Shown here: one piece after another, positions 37,782 through 47,500 of the stretch
How the letters are laid out: each line of letters opens with the position of its first letter
Position numbering within the stretch: the first letter of the stretch is position 1
Source: Gammaproteobacteria bacterium
Lineage (GTDB): Bacteria; Pseudomonadota; Gammaproteobacteria; SZUA-229
DNA length: 48,206 nt
NCBI GenBank assembly: GCA_030148865.1
Contig: JASBSR010000037.1
Location: forward strand, 1-48,206
Reading direction: 5' to 3'
Notes under the pieces: generated by a model
Seen by the model: the letters and a program-made list of their open reading frames with translations, nothing else
Database searches by the model: none
Told to the model about the DNA's origin: nothing
Translations under genes and position numbers: made by a program

Positions 37782-38921
37782 CTAAAACAGCTCCAGTCGT
37801 TCCAGTGTCCAGTACAGACCTATCACCGCGATCAATAACGAACCCGGTACAATGATCAGTTTGCGATACCATGGCTTGTGCCTGAACCAGACTCCCACTG
37901 CCAGAAATGCGAGTGAGATGACTGCCAGCTGACCGAATTCGACACCCACATTAAAACTAATCAAAGCGGTAATGAATGCATTTTCGGGCATGCCAAAATC
38001 ACCCAGCACACTGGCGAAACCCAGTCCATGCAATAGACCAAAACCGAAAACCAGAAATAATCGGCTTTTGTGCAATGAATGCGCAAACACATTTTCAATA
38101 CCCACATAAGCAATCGATAGCGCGATCAGGGGCTCAACCACGCTTGCTGGCAGAGTGACAATGTTATTCATCGACAGGCCCAGCGTAATCGTATGCGCCA
38201 GCGTGAACATAGTCACCTGCCAGAGCAGAGGTTTCATGCGAATGCTTAACAGAAAGATACCCAGGATAAACAGGATATGATCGAGGCCTTTGGGCAGGAT
38301 ATGCTCAAAGCCTAGCGTGATATAAGTAAACACCACTTCGTATACCGGACGTTTGGTAAACAATTCGGTTAGTGAAAATTGCTGACTTGGCGCATCCTTG
38401 CGCTGCCATTGCCATTCGGACCAGTGCCATTTTTGATTTTCCGTATCCACCTGACGCACACGCACTGCATAGTCAGCAAAACGTGAGGGGTAATACCATT
38501 GTAAGGCTTTGGCACTGCGATCCAGCTCGCCCGATAACTGAACCGTGCTGATACGCGGCACTTTGGTATAACCGGGCTCAGGAATATGAATATCACTAAC
38601 GCGTAGTTGCACCGCCTTGCCATCAGCTTTCAGCCAGATTTCGCGCAGCAACTCGCGTTCGAACGAAACGAACTCTGCCTTTAAATCAGCCGGTCGCATG
38701 ACTCTTAAGGCATCATACTCGTCAGCATTCGGTGCTTCTTTGGTATTTTTATAACGCGAATTAATTCCAGTGAGCAAAGCTTCAATGCTGGCACGCAGCT
38801 CGACCACCACCCGGCCATCGGTATAGGCACTTATCTCGATCAGTGCCGGTTTGACCACGTCCGCCTGTACACTGGTCGAAAATGCCAGTAGCATAAAAAT
38901 GAAAAGTGTAAATTTAGTCAT
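37782..38921 (-). CDS. HupE/UreJ-like membrane protein with periplasmic N-terminal domain
   Basis: The 379-residue protein begins with a signal peptide (LFIFMLLAFSTSVQA). It continues with about 170 residues of soluble domain, then a HupE/UreJ-like membrane domain with GLDHILFILGIFLLSI, MFTLAHTITLGLS, YVGIENVFAH and GFGLLHGLGFASVLGDFG. Members of this family are implicated in nickel or metal transport, but their substrate is often unknown. ATG 38921 gives a proper signal peptide, unlike the longer frame. It is divergent from soxB, which suggests a link with sulfur oxidation but does not prove one. Confidence 0.8.
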   Translation of the reverse strand: MTKFTLFIFMLLAFSTSVQADVVKPALIEISAYTDGRVVVELRASIEALLTGINSRYKNTKEAPNADEYDALRVMRPADLKAEFVSFERELLREIWLKADGKAVQLRVSDIHIPEPGYTKVPRISTVQLSGELDRSAKALQWYYPSRFADYAVRVRQVDTENQKWHWSEWQWQRKDAPSQQFSLTELFTKRPVYEVVFTYITLGFEHILPKGLDHILFILGIFLLSIRMKPLLWQVTMFTLAHTITLGLSMNNIVTLPASVVEPLIALSIAYVGIENVFAHSLHKSRLFLVFGFGLLHGLGFASVLGDFGMPENAFITALISFNVGVEFGQLAVISLAFLAVGVWFRHKPWYRKLIIVPGSLLIAVIGLYWTLERLELF

Positions 38922-39101
38922 GAGACGGGCATAATACAGCATTGCCTGAGGACTTCTAGTAGGGGTAAACCCCCTGTTCACGACTGCGGCTATTTTGAAT
39001 AAACTCAATATTACTGCGTCTAACCCTGAGGCCAGCCAGTTGCTATTAAAAACTCCATTCATCTGGATAAAATTAAAACAGCCATCCCGTGAGGAAAAAC
39101 C

Positions 39102-41015
39102 ATGCCCAAAATTGATCGCCGAAGCTTTATAAAAATGCTGGCCGCCAGCGCTGCCGCAGGGTCTGCACCCTGGTTAGCCGGCTGCAGCAACCCGACTGGA
39201 ACCCAGGCAATATCCAGAGACTTCTATAAGGTACCGATGATGGGTAATGCCCGCATCCTGCATATGACAGATGCTCACGGTCAGCTCAACCCCGTGTATT
39301 TCCGCGAACCCAACGTCAATCTGGGCATGGGCGATGCCTATGGTCGTCCGCCGCACATCGTCGGCAAAAAAATGCTCGACTATATGGGCCTGAAAGAAAA
39401 TACCCCAGAAGCCCACGCCTACACCTATCTCAATTTTGATAAGGCCGCACACGAATATGGTCGTATGGGTGGCTTCGCCCACATCAAAACTCTGCTCGAC
39501 AGTCTACGCAAAGATGCCGGCGGTACGGAAAACACCATCACACTGGATGGCGGTGACCTCTGGCAGGGTTCGGGTACATCGCTGTGGACGCGCGGTGTCG
39601 ACATGGTCGAAGCCTCGAATATTCTCGGCGTCAATGTCATGGTTGGCCACTGGGAGTTCACCTATAAAGAAAACGAAGTACTGAGCAATGTCGCTCTCTT
39701 CAAGGGTGATTTCATTGGTCAGAACGTGCGCGTCAAACCTGACTCACTGTTCAGTGATTCATATTATCAGATGGTCGAAAAATACGATGGCCGCGGTCTG
39801 TATGATGAAGATGCCGGCTATGCCTTCCAGCCATATGTGATGAAAAATGTTGGTGGCGCACGCATCGCTGTCATCGGTCAGGCATTCCCACGCACAGGCA
39901 ATGCCAACCCACCAGAGTTTTTCCCCGACTGGTCATTCGGTCTGCGCGAAGACGACATGATCGCGCTGGTGAAAAAGATTCGTGAAACAGAAAAACCCGA
40001 TGCAGTGATTCTGCTTTCACACAATGGCATGGATGTGGATATCAAAATGGCGGCAAGTTTGCCGGGTTTGAATGCCGTCTTCGGCGGCCACACGCACGAT
40101 GGCGTTCCGCAACCCATCAAAGTCAAAAACGTCGCTGGTCACGAATGCTGGGTTACCAACGCCGGCTCAAACGGCAAATTTGTTGGCGTCATGGATTTCG
40201 CCATCCAGGAAGGCAAGGTCATCGACATGCACTACCAAATGCTACCGGTTTACGAAAATGCACTGCCAGCCGACAAAGAAATGGACGCGTACATCAAACA
40301 AATGCGCAACACAGTTTATGATGAACATATTGTAGAAAGTCGCGCCAGCAACCGTTTCTACGACAAATCCCGTCTTGGCAAAACGTTTGACAATATTCTC
40401 AACGAAAAACTTGCGATTGCAGATCGTACACTTTATCGTCGAGGCAACTTTATGGGCACCTGGGATCAGGTGTTATGTAACGCGTTGCGCGAAGAATACG
40501 ATGCCGATATCGCCATGTCAGCCGGCGTTCGCTGGGGCACCACCACGCTCGAAGGCGACTGGATTACTATGGAAGATGTCATGACACAGTGTTCAACCAC
40601 TTACAGTGAAACCTATGTTTCAGAAATGTCCGGTAAGCAAATACTCGATGTCATCGAACAAGTGGCTGACAATCTTTTCGACCCCGACCCGTTCCTGCAG
40701 TCTGGCGGGGATATGGTGCGTCTCGGCGGCATGGATTACACCATCGACCCATCGAAGAAACTCTACGAGCGTATCACCGATGCTCGTCTGGATAACGGCG
40801 ACTCGATTGACCCCGACAAGATTTACAAAGTCACTGGCTGGGCCGTGGTCAATCGCACTCCCGATGGCCGCATGATGTGGGACGTGGTTCGTGACTACAT
40901 TCTGAAAAACAAGGATAAGGACAATGTTCTGCGTTTACCCAGGATCAATCGTCCGAAACTGGTCGGCGTGAATAATGATCCAGGTCTTGCTGACTATAAA
41001 GGCGAGCTGGGCTAA
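39102..41015 (+). CDS. soxB: Thiosulfohydrolase SoxB
   Basis: SoxB is the dimanganese enzyme that hydrolyses sulfate from SoxY-bound thiosulfonate in thiosulfate oxidation. The 637-residue protein has a twin-arginine signal (RRSFIKMLAASAAAG), then LHMTDAHGQLNPVYFREP, GGDLWQGSG, VMVGHWEF, HNGMDVD and GGHTHDGVPQP, the metallophosphoesterase metal ligands. The second half is the 5'-nucleotidase-type C-terminal domain. GAGG lies 10 bases upstream of the ATG. No soxXYZA or soxCD genes are in this window, so partners must lie elsewhere. Confidence 0.96.
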   Translation: MPKIDRRSFIKMLAASAAAGSAPWLAGCSNPTGTQAISRDFYKVPMMGNARILHMTDAHGQLNPVYFREPNVNLGMGDAYGRPPHIVGKKMLDYMGLKENTPEAHAYTYLNFDKAAHEYGRMGGFAHIKTLLDSLRKDAGGTENTITLDGGDLWQGSGTSLWTRGVDMVEASNILGVNVMVGHWEFTYKENEVLSNVALFKGDFIGQNVRVKPDSLFSDSYYQMVEKYDGRGLYDEDAGYAFQPYVMKNVGGARIAVIGQAFPRTGNANPPEFFPDWSFGLREDDMIALVKKIRETEKPDAVILLSHNGMDVDIKMAASLPGLNAVFGGHTHDGVPQPIKVKNVAGHECWVTNAGSNGKFVGVMDFAIQEGKVIDMHYQMLPVYENALPADKEMDAYIKQMRNTVYDEHIVESRASNRFYDKSRLGKTFDNILNEKLAIADRTLYRRGNFMGTWDQVLCNALREEYDADIAMSAGVRWGTTTLEGDWITMEDVMTQCSTTYSETYVSEMSGKQILDVIEQVADNLFDPDPFLQSGGDMVRLGGMDYTIDPSKKLYERITDARLDNGDSIDPDKIYKVTGWAVVNRTPDGRMMWDVVRDYILKNKDKDNVLRLPRINRPKLVGVNNDPGLADYKGELG

Positions 41016-41045
41016 GGCTGTAGCTATCCGGTAGCAAGAACTGTT

Positions 41046-41102
41046 ACCGCAAAGGTCGCAAAGAAAGCTCTAAGCTTGTTTTTTACTTTGCGCCTTTGCG
41101 GT
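41046..41102. terminator. Imperfect palindrome between convergent soxB and msrQ
   Basis: ACCGCAAAGG and CGCAAAG pair with CTTTGCG and CCTTTGCGGT around a loop of 22 bases, with one bulged T. The sequence belongs to the CGCAAAGG-type intergenic repeats seen in many genomes. It also could serve as a bidirectional terminator for the two converging genes. Confidence 0.6.
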
Positions 41103-41110
41103 TATCGCAT

Positions 41111-41716
41111 TTACCTCGACTTAACAAACCGCTGCTGATAAGCCCTATAACCCAGTAGCACCAGCAATATGCCCGCATAAATTAACGGTTCCCGCGTATC
41201 GGCTTTAACCAGCCAGAGAAAATGCAATACGCCTAACACCGCAATCACATAAACCAAGCTATGTAATTTAGTCCAGTTGCGTTTTAAGCGCCTCATCATT
41301 TTATTGGTGGAAGTCAACACCAGCGGAATCAGCAGTACAAAAGCACTAAACCCTACTGTAATGAAGGGTCGTTTCGGGATATCTTTCACAATTGCGGCCC
41401 AGTCAAAATACTGATCGAACCAGATATATGTCGTAAAATGCAGGCTTACATAAAAAAATGCAAACAGCCCCAACATACGTCGAAGTTTAATCAGCCAGCT
41501 CTGGCCAGTAATCATTCGCAACGGCGTTACACTGAGCGTGATCAACAAAAACCTTAAAGCCCAGCTACCGGTTTCCAGAGTCAGCGTTTCTACCGGATTC
41601 ACGCCAAGGCTGCCCATGAAAGCGGCGTACACCAGCATGACGAACGGCAGCAGGCATGCCAGGAACACCACTGGTTTGATGATGAAGCTGATAGTTGTAC
41701 TTGAAGGCGATGACAT
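41111..41716 (-). CDS. msrQ: MsrQ, haem-containing membrane subunit of the MsrPQ system
   Basis: MsrQ passes electrons from the quinone pool to MsrP, which repairs oxidised methionines in the periplasm. The 201-residue integral membrane protein (about six helices) begins MSSPSSTTISFIIKPVVFLA and has HFTTYIWFD, WTKLHSLVYVIAVLGVLHFLWL and the LRRMLGLFAFFYVSLH stretch, the haem-binding His pattern of the YedZ/MsrQ family. ATG 41716 is chosen over 41782, since the extra 22 residues are unlike the family. Confidence 0.92.
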   Translation of the reverse strand: MSSPSSTTISFIIKPVVFLACLLPFVMLVYAAFMGSLGVNPVETLTLETGSWALRFLLITLSVTPLRMITGQSWLIKLRRMLGLFAFFYVSLHFTTYIWFDQYFDWAAIVKDIPKRPFITVGFSAFVLLIPLVLTSTNKMMRRLKRNWTKLHSLVYVIAVLGVLHFLWLVKADTREPLIYAGILLVLLGYRAYQQRFVKSR

Positions 41717-41792
41717 AATGAAAAATTGAAAAGTGTGTGATTTAGCTATAGATTTTATCGAGGTTAATCCTTCACTTTTCATTTAAAAAATT

Positions 41793-42743
41793 CTAAAAGA
41801 ATTTTTTAAGGTCCATACCTTCATACAACTTTGCCACCTGTTCGCCATAACCATTAAACATCAGCGTTTTATGTTTAGGCTTCCAGAACGGTTCGCCAAT
41901 ACGTGTTTCTTTAGCCTGGCTCCAGCGCGGGTGATCGACTGCTGGATTAACATTAGAATAAAAACCGTATTCACGTGGCGCAGCAATATTCCATGTGGTG
42001 CTGGGCTGAGTTTCAGTAAAACGAATTTTCACAATCGACTTGATACTTTTAAAACCATATTTCCAGGGCACCACCAGCCGAATCGGCGCACCATTCTGAT
42101 TAGGCAATACATCACCATACAAACCCACTGCCATGATGGGCAGTTCATTCATCGCCTCATCGATACGCAGGCCTTCAACATACGGCCAGTTGAGCACCCG
42201 ACGCTCCTGCCCGGGCATGCGCGATTTGTCGAACAGCGTGGTGAATTCAACAAATTTGGCTTTCGAAGTTGGCTCAAATTTTTTCAGCATATCCGCCAGT
42301 GAAAAACCCGCCCACGGGATCACCATCGACCAGCCTTCGACGCAGCGCAAACGATAAATACGCTCCTCTATAGTTTCGGATTTAATAAAATCTTCCAGAT
42401 CGAATACGCCAGGCCTGGCGCACTCACCTTCTACTGCAATTGACCACGGTCTGGGGGTGAAATTTCTCGCGTTTTTTGACGGATCGCTCTTGCCTGTGCC
42501 AAATTCATAGAAATTATTATAGGTCGTTATCGCTTCGAGAGTGTTGGGTTTTTCGCTGGTGCTGAAAGCGCTGTTAGCAATACCTTCCCAGGGTTTTGCC
42601 CAGGCTGGCAGCATGGCGTTCATCCCCAGCAGGACACTGCCTGCCAGCGAGCGTTGCATAAACCTGCGACGATTAAGATATATCGACTTTGGGGTAATCT
42701 CAGACGACTTGATGCCTGAGCTTTGCTTGATCAGTATGACCAT
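41793..42743 (-). CDS. msrP: MsrP, molybdopterin-dependent methionine sulfoxide reductase
   Basis: MsrP (YedY) is a periplasmic Mo-cofactor enzyme that reduces methionine sulfoxide in proteins. The 316-residue protein has a twin-arginine signal ([17 protein letters not shown]), then [15 protein letters not shown], the molybdenum-ligand Cys in [18 protein letters not shown], and [14 protein letters not shown]. It precedes msrQ by 76 bases. The chosen start gives a longer N-region than E. coli but fits relatives. Confidence 0.95.
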   Translation of the reverse strand: MVILIKQSSGIKSSEITPKSIYLNRRRFMQRSLAGSVLLGMNAMLPAWAKPWEGIANSAFSTSEKPNTLEAITTYNNFYEFGTGKSDPSKNARNFTPRPWSIAVEGECARPGVFDLEDFIKSETIEERIYRLRCVEGWSMVIPWAGFSLADMLKKFEPTSKAKFVEFTTLFDKSRMPGQERRVLNWPYVEGLRIDEAMNELPIMAVGLYGDVLPNQNGAPIRLVVPWKYGFKSIKSIVKIRFTETQPSTTWNIAAPREYGFYSNVNPAVDHPRWSQAKETRIGEPFWKPKHKTLMFNGYGEQVAKLYEGMDLKKFF

Positions 42744-42912
42744 AAAAATCCTGTAGATATCCGAGCTTAAACAAGAGACCGGCTTACAATAGCAAAGTTC
42801 GCCCGATAAAGTATCACAAAGCTATCACGCTTTACTGCGACCAGTCATCACGGCAAATCGAAGCAGGTTTAAGATGCCCACCCTGAAACCTGATGATTCC
42901 TTTCATCCAGGT

Positions 42913-43766
42913 TCATTCAAATGTATAGGCCACAACCTGGTTATCCATCATCAAAGGCACAATGAGCAGGTTTTTTTCACGTATGTAGTAAAAGTCGGCA
43001 GCACCATATTTTGTGGTTACCGATCTCCTCACGCCTCCTTTGCCATCAAAGAGCAGAATTTCTCCTTTTATAAAATCACTGATGAGCCATTTGTTTTTTG
43101 CATAAGGGTAGATGCCATCCATATTGATCCAGCGATTGTTCTGGGGAAGTGTTTTGATGTTTTTGGTCTTGAGCGAAATTTGTTTGATGTTACCTGAGGT
43201 CCCTGTGGTGAAATCCTGTTTAGGTTTCGCTCCCCACGAGGCAACGTACAGATTGTCGTTGTCCACCCATAGCCCGTTGGGTGAATTCAGTTTAATGCTT
43301 TCAAGCCAGACTTTTAGTTCACCATCATCCAGGGTATAAATTCGGTTGCGGGCCAGTCAGAGATAAATACGGTTCCCGTTTTGCTGATGGTAATGCCATT
43401 GAATACCATGGAATCATCGGCAGCATAGCGTGCGACCAGTTTTCCACTATCAACATTTATCACCACCAACTGCTTAACGTCAGCAACGTAAAGTTTGTTG
43501 TTGTGCAGCGCCAGCCCTTTTGGGGAGTGTCACCCTGTCACCCAGTCGACATTGACAAGCTTGCCGCGGGCATCAAGCAGGCCGATAGATCCATTACCGT
43601 CCTGTTCCATCACGCCGCCATTAATGTTGGACACATAAATCCGTTCACGTTTCCAGTCATATTCAACAGATTCCGGCATCTTCAATCCTGATGCGACCCA
43701 GACGGGGTTATCGGCGGTAAACAACAGCGCAGTCAGTAAACCAGTCATTTTGCGTGTATTTTTCAT
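42913..43766 (-). pseudogene. Frameshifted SMP-30/NHL-type beta-propeller protein
   Basis: Three consecutive frames reconstruct one exported beta-propeller protein. Part 1 (43766-43530) has a signal-like start (MTGLLTALLFTA) and ESVEYDWKRERIYVSNINGG. Part 2 (about 43536-43330) reads SPKGLALHNNKLYVADV and on to VFISDW. Part 3 (about 43355-42913) reads RIYTLDDGELKVWLESIKL, NSPNGLWVDNDNLYVASWG and WLISDFIKGEILLFDG. The repeats fit SMP-30/gluconolactonase or NHL proteins. Two frame changes (near 43530 and near 43350) disrupt it. Sequencing errors are the alternative explanation. Confidence 0.8.
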
Positions 43767-43787
43767 GTGTAAAGTCTCTCGTGCGAG

Positions 43788-44066
43788 TTAGGCAAGCAGT
43801 TGGAATTGAGAAGCCATCCCGGCATCACGTACTGGAATGAGTGCCTGGTAATTACTGGCGTGATACCACCGGGTTGCATCTTCCTTTGAGGGAAAGGCAA
43901 CGATCACCTGCATGGGGTAGTCAGCATCACCGTGCAGGGATTCCACCGGCCCCTTTATCACGATTTCACCGGAGTGCCTGGCCAGGGTGGCAGGGACGGA
44001 AGCGGCATATTGTTGAAGTTTTTCCGGGTCTTTCGGCGTAAATCCGACGATGACGTAAGCTGTCAT
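43788..44066 (-). CDS. DUF1330 family protein
   Basis: The 92-residue protein begins MTAYVIVGFTPKDPEKLQQY and has the dimeric ferredoxin-like alpha-beta pattern with VIVAFPSKEDATRWYHASNY, which is the DUF1330 signature. The family has no settled function. It is divergent from the LysR gene with a 100-base gap. It precedes the beta-propeller pseudogene by 21 bases, so the two probably formed an operon controlled by that regulator. Confidence 0.88.
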   Translation of the reverse strand: MTAYVIVGFTPKDPEKLQQYAASVPATLARHSGEIVIKGPVESLHGDADYPMQVIVAFPSKEDATRWYHASNYQALIPVRDAGMASQFQLLA

Positions 44067-44166
44067 TTGCGCTCTCCTTTGTTTGAGGATGTTAAGGTGA
44101 AAAGAAGTCTATAGCGGGTTATAATTCAGAACAATATCAATAAAGTTGACTTTCTGTTTAGAAAAA

Positions 44167-45051
44167 ATGAACAATATTCGACAACTTTCCCGCTTGATGG
44201 TGTTTGCGAGCGTCGCAGAAAAAGGCTCATTTACCCGTGCGGCGGAAACGCTTGGCATTACTAAATCGGCGGTCAGCCAGCTGGAAAAGGAACTGGGCAT
44301 ACGCGTCCTGAACCGGACGACACGGGGCGTGTCGTTGAGCACCTTAGGTGAAAAACTGTTGCGGCGTTGCCAGTTATTACAGGATCAGGTTAATTTGGCG
44401 TTCACGGATATCATCAACGCCGGCGTGGATCCGCAGGGGCGTTTTGCGGTAACTTTTCCCCACTCGCTGGAAGTGAATGTGGTGATACCGGCAATTGAAC
44501 AACTGTGTGTCGAATATCCCGGCTTGCTGCCGGAACTGGCGGTGAGTGATAAAACCCTGGATCTTGTCGAAAACAAACTGGATGTGGCGATACACGCAGG
44601 CGATTTACCAAATAGCAGTTATCGCGCCTTACCCATCGGTACCATGACCGAAATTTTTTGTGCCACACCGCTTTATCTGCAACGCACGGCTATCCCCAAA
44701 ACAGCGAAAGAACTTTGTCAGCAGCGCTGGATCGCAACAAGTTGGCAGCAGTGGAAAATGTCGATATTGCAATTAGACAGCAACGAGAGTTCGACCATCA
44801 AACTCAGCCAGTTTGCCCAGACAAATACGCTCACCTGCGCCCTGGAAATGGCGCTGCGTCATCTGGGTATCGTGTTGTTGCCTGACGTGGTGGCAAGACC
44901 CTTGTTAAAAACAGGGGAGCTGGTCCATATTGTGGATCAAATAACAGGTCCACGCCGGCCTGTGTACAGCTTACACGCCTACCAGGGCGAGAAGCCAATA
45001 CACGTGGCTCGCTTTCATCAGTTAGTAAGTCGTTTTTTTACAGAACTATAA
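44167..45051 (+). CDS. LysR-family transcriptional regulator
   Basis: The 294-residue protein has an N-terminal winged HTH (FASVAEKGSFTRAAETLGI, then SAVSQLEKELGIRVLNRTTR) and a periplasmic-binding-like effector domain with VTFPHSLEVNVVIPAIEQL. I chose ATG 44167 because the residues before it are unlike the family. Its divergence from the DUF1330 gene is the classic LysR arrangement, so it likely controls that operon. The effector is unknown. Confidence 0.92.
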   Translation: MNNIRQLSRLMVFASVAEKGSFTRAAETLGITKSAVSQLEKELGIRVLNRTTRGVSLSTLGEKLLRRCQLLQDQVNLAFTDIINAGVDPQGRFAVTFPHSLEVNVVIPAIEQLCVEYPGLLPELAVSDKTLDLVENKLDVAIHAGDLPNSSYRALPIGTMTEIFCATPLYLQRTAIPKTAKELCQQRWIATSWQQWKMSILQLDSNESSTIKLSQFAQTNTLTCALEMALRHLGIVLLPDVVARPLLKTGELVHIVDQITGPRRPVYSLHAYQGEKPIHVARFHQLVSRFFTEL

Positions 45052-45079
45052 AACCGTAGCAGATTTAGTCCGGTCCCGG

Positions 45080-46174
45080 TTATTCGATTTCAGTAATCTG
45101 CGAAAAAGATTTAAATGTATTACCGCCTATATTTTTGGCTTTATACATTGCAACATCCGAACAATTAATTAGCTTATCAATATCTTCGGCATCGTCCGGA
45201 AAAATACTGATGCCCACGCTACCAGTAACCATCAGTTTATGCCCCTTCAGGTTAAAAGGCACGTTGAATATTTTAACGATGCGCTGTGCCGCCTGCTGAG
45301 CATTTTGGCGCGACGTCAAGTCGCTTAGTAATACGATAAATTCGTCACCGCCGAGTCGTGCCACACTATCGCTATCACGTAATACGTCACGCAAACGACT
45401 GGCTATGTTTTGCAACACATCATCACCAAGCGCGTGTCCGAGCGTGTCATTAATATGCTTAAACTTATCCAGATCGATAAATAAAATCGCAAAACGGCTT
45501 TTGTTTCTTTTCGATCGGTCAATAGCCTGAACCAGACGATCCATGAATAAAAATCGATTAGGCAGCCCTGTTAATGAATCGTGAGTCGCTGCAAATGCGG
45601 TCACATCAATCTGTTCCTGCAGTTTTTTGTTAGTCGCTTCCAGCTCACGCAAAATAACAACATAGAATAACGGCAATATCGCAAGCCCAATGACCAGTCC
45701 CGAGGATAGCCCCAGGTACAGTCTCCAGAAATCTGAGTGCATCATGGCAAATGACAGAAAAACGACAGCAATCACTGTGGCACTGAGCAAATAGCGCACA
45801 CCAAAACGCAGACCGTTGCCCACAATCACCCATAAAAATAGCGGATAAAAAGTACCGCTGAATGAACCGGACAGATAAAACAAGAACGACAGTGCCCCAA
45901 GATCAATAGTCATGGCCATGCCTCGTCGCCAGACTACTCGCGAAGGATAATGCCGGATGACCGCATTGAGCCCCACAGCATAGAATAAAAGAGCAACGAC
46001 AACCCAGACAACAAGCTGCTGATATGGAAACGTTTGACCAGAAACACTGATCACCAGCAAATACAGCAGCGTCATTGCCGTAATAATAATGCGTGCGACA
46101 GATTGCGAGAGCTCAGTGCGTTTTTGTCGTGATATAAAGACATCGACTAGATACATAGCTATACTGTATAGCAA
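45080..46174 (-). CDS. Membrane diguanylate cyclase (GGDEF)
   Basis: The enzyme makes cyclic di-GMP from two GTP. The 364-residue protein has an N-terminal part with about five membrane segments (TMTIDLGALSFLFYL-like and LFLWVIVGNGLRFGVRYLL), resembling the input domain of RpfC-type sensor kinases. A short coiled-coil and a GGDEF domain follow: DSLTGLPNRF, FIDLDKFKHINDTLGHALGD and VARLGGDEFIVLLSDL. The active-site GGDEF is intact and an I-site RDSD sits five residues upstream, so product inhibition is expected. The start could be the ATG at 46174 or 46156. Confidence 0.93.
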   Translation of the reverse strand: MLYSIAMYLVDVFISRQKRTELSQSVARIIITAMTLLYLLVISVSGQTFPYQQLVVWVVVALLFYAVGLNAVIRHYPSRVVWRRGMAMTIDLGALSFLFYLSGSFSGTFYPLFLWVIVGNGLRFGVRYLLSATVIAVVFLSFAMMHSDFWRLYLGLSSGLVIGLAILPLFYVVILRELEATNKKLQEQIDVTAFAATHDSLTGLPNRFLFMDRLVQAIDRSKRNKSRFAILFIDLDKFKHINDTLGHALGDDVLQNIASRLRDVLRDSDSVARLGGDEFIVLLSDLTSRQNAQQAAQRIVKIFNVPFNLKGHKLMVTGSVGISIFPDDAEDIDKLINCSDVAMYKAKNIGGNTFKSFSQITEIE

Positions 46175-46257
46175 ATCATAATAAAATTGCCTGGCTCAAC
46201 GATAAAAACAATGACCGAAGGCAGGCGATATAACGACCAGGATTGCATGGATACTAA

Positions 46258-46526
46258 TTAACCTGTCATCTGTCGAGTATCCCCCGGTGTCCAGCGGCAT
46301 ACAGTAATTCTGTCGGGAGAGATGGCCAGGCCACGGAATACTAGATTCACAGCTTTTTTCTGACTGATTGCGGTAATGACACCCAGAGGCTTTGCCCCAG
46401 CGCCACCCACCTGCGCGTCGCCCTGGTAACACAATTGCGTATGGATCAATTGAATCGTTGTATCACAAACCCGGAAGGGCCAGAGGCAGGACGCTCAAAG
46501 TAATATCTGACAAATGGCACGTCCAT
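46258..46526 (-). pseudogene. Frameshifted small gene, unknown family
   Basis: Two adjacent frames read like one protein. The first (from ATG 46526) gives MDVPFVRYYFERPASGPSG and ends FVIQRFN before a stop. The second, in another frame from about 46455, gives IHTQLCYQGDAQVGGAGAKP, then LGVITAISQKKAVNLVFRGL and ITVCRWTPGD, ending at 46258. Neither is recognised. A frameshift around 46450-46460 is the simplest reading; chance open frames are possible. Confidence 0.35.
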
Positions 46527-46631
46527 GTGCCCCTTTTTCGGTAAGCACTGAATAACACCTGCCTCGAACAGCAGCGTGGCAGATTAAGCAAGCAGCAAAA
46601 CAAGATCTAAACCTGCCACTGCACGCTTTAC

Positions 46632-47213
46632 CTACTCAACATATTGTAGTATCGCCTTCAATTTCTCGGCTGGTGGTGCGCCCTGAACTATTATAGCCTG
46701 GCCATTGCTAGTGCGGAAAAGAATGCTCGGTACCGCATCAAAACCAGTGAGCCTTAACAGATCTGCATTCACCTTCAGCGCTTTTTTCGCTGTTACCGTA
46801 CCCTCCAGTGCCTCATCAATTGCGCCACCATCACTGCCTGAATAGTGTTCTTCGTTCTGATAAAACAACTTCAGAGGGTCTTTGGCATCCAGAAGAGTCA
46901 AAGCCTTGCCATAACTGCTTGCAGTTAAAACGCCCACCGGAATCCAGCGTAATTGAACCTCGTTATTTTTAATCCAGTCACGGGTATCAACATAAACACG
47001 ATGACAGTAAGGACAGTTAGGATCGAAAAAAATATAGACTACATGCGCGCTCTTACCCTCCGCGATCCATGTCGCCTGATCAACCCTGGACAGTATCTTT
47101 TCAGCAACACCGGCCATACCCCCTTCTGCCGCAGCCGAGGTCGTCGATACCATGAAATTTACGCTCAGTAGAGCCAACAGCAGCAATACCCTGCCAGTAA
47201 GTATTTGTCGCAT
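46632..47213 (-). CDS. DsbG/DsbC-like periplasmic thiol:disulfide protein
   Basis: The 193-residue protein has a signal peptide (VLLLLALLSVNFMVSTTSAAA) and a thioredoxin-like fold with VVYIFFDPNCPYCHRVYVD carrying a CPYC active site, as in DsbG. A cis-Pro-type region follows (GFDAVPSILFR). It lacks the long N-terminal dimerisation domain of DsbC, so it is likely a monomeric DsbG-like isomerase or reductase. It stands alone in this area. Confidence 0.85.
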   Translation of the reverse strand: MRQILTGRVLLLLALLSVNFMVSTTSAAAEGGMAGVAEKILSRVDQATWIAEGKSAHVVYIFFDPNCPYCHRVYVDTRDWIKNNEVQLRWIPVGVLTASSYGKALTLLDAKDPLKLFYQNEEHYSGSDGGAIDEALEGTVTAKKALKVNADLLRLTGFDAVPSILFRTSNGQAIIVQGAPPAEKLKAILQYVE

Positions 47214-47500
47214 AATTATCCTATTTTTGTAAGATTCTGGTTTAGAGAATCGTTATTGACCTCATTTGTGATCAATAGTTTACGATATGTGACTATCGGC
47301 AGTATTTTCGAGAACTGAAAGCATGCCTCACGGATATAACCGCGTTGGCTTAGATGTAACAGGTATGTGGCAGTACTATTCGAGGCCGTCCGGGCATGAG
47401 CTATTTTCCTTAATTGGCGAGCGGCAAATGCTACCACAGAAAACCGTGATCTGTCCCCAATGGCACTTAAGTGTCATTCCTCTCTGAAACCTGGTTATCT

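Noticed and set aside
47216..47437. 73-codon frame on the minus strand
   Set aside because: It has no ribosome binding site, odd composition and no recognisable domain.
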